Positions 31,684 to 31,685 of a stretch of DNA of 31,685 nt are shown here, in pieces. The DNA comes from Spirosoma fluviale (GTDB lineage Bacteria; Bacteroidota; Bacteroidia; Cytophagales; Spirosomataceae), in contig CAMDSI010000005.1 in the NCBI GenBank assembly GCA_945906915.1, positions 1 to 31,685 on the forward strand, written 5' to 3'. A program made the position numbers and the translations under genes. The notes beneath the pieces are model-generated. The model made no database searches. It was not told the origin of the DNA and saw only the letters and a list, made by a program, of their open reading frames with translations. Position 1 is the first letter of the stretch. Each line of letters begins with the position of its first letter.

Positions 31684-31685
31684 GG

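Noticed and set aside
9..31685. Integrated mobile element or defence island
   Set aside because: No integrase, transposase, restriction, toxin or phage genes, and every large frame fits a resident housekeeping or envelope family.

Overview
The window is bacterial and looks like Bacteroidota, most probably Cytophagales. It encodes the short Bacteroidota-type primary sigma factor. Several genes are preceded by the Bacteroidota promoter signature TTTG-N19/20-TAnnTTTG, and Shine-Dalgarno sequences are largely absent. It also holds START-like, HU-CCDC81/SPOR and TonB-like genes typical of the phylum, and menD (menaquinone). DNA is AT-rich and genes are dense. I see no transposase, phage gene, CRISPR array or obviously foreign island.

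Layout. 1-2.2 kb: the start of a dCMP deaminase and a CAT-anticodon tRNA (both minus), then a START-like protein and an LptF/LptG permease. 2.2-8.9 kb: rpsO-pnp, primary sigma factor, menD, a convergent TPR lipoprotein, a cyclophilin and a 78-aa unknown. 8.9-10.6 kb: M61/PDZ peptidase (minus). 10.8-19.1 kb: a compact plus-strand run of a giant periplasmic TPR protein, an outer-membrane barrel, an inner-membrane HU-TM-SPOR protein, a TonB-like protein, folC and trmB. 19.1-22.4 kb: gap (minus), a 503-bp gene-free divergent region, dapD and a CvfB-type S1 protein. 22.4-25.8 kb: an XRE regulator, a cluster of DnaA boxes in 11-bp register next to AT-rich DNA, a MazG-like pyrophosphohydrolase coupled to a two-component system, and a 14-bp tandem repeat array with an inverted 7-bp array. 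25.8-31.7 kb (minus): TPR/coiled-coil protein, gyrA, LacI-family regulator, folB and a small basic protein.

Most genes are housekeeping. The places most worth following up are: (1) the DnaA-box cluster at about 22.93-23.07 kb, a candidate replication origin or DnaA-controlled site, beside an XRE gene whose surroundings carry four copies of TTGTAAAC/GTTTACAA; (2) the four-gene envelope cluster at 10.8-17.2 kb, which may link nucleoid, septal peptidoglycan and outer membrane; (3) the gap-dapD intergenic region, with a LacI-type palindrome and a possible small RNA; (4) intrinsic terminators whose U-tract runs straight into the next start codon; (5) 7-bp-period repeats, one of them in frame inside menD.

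All calls come from reading the sequence by eye. No database or folding program was used. Near 31.1-31.5 kb my own base count and the reading frames differ by one base, so coordinates there may be off by 1.
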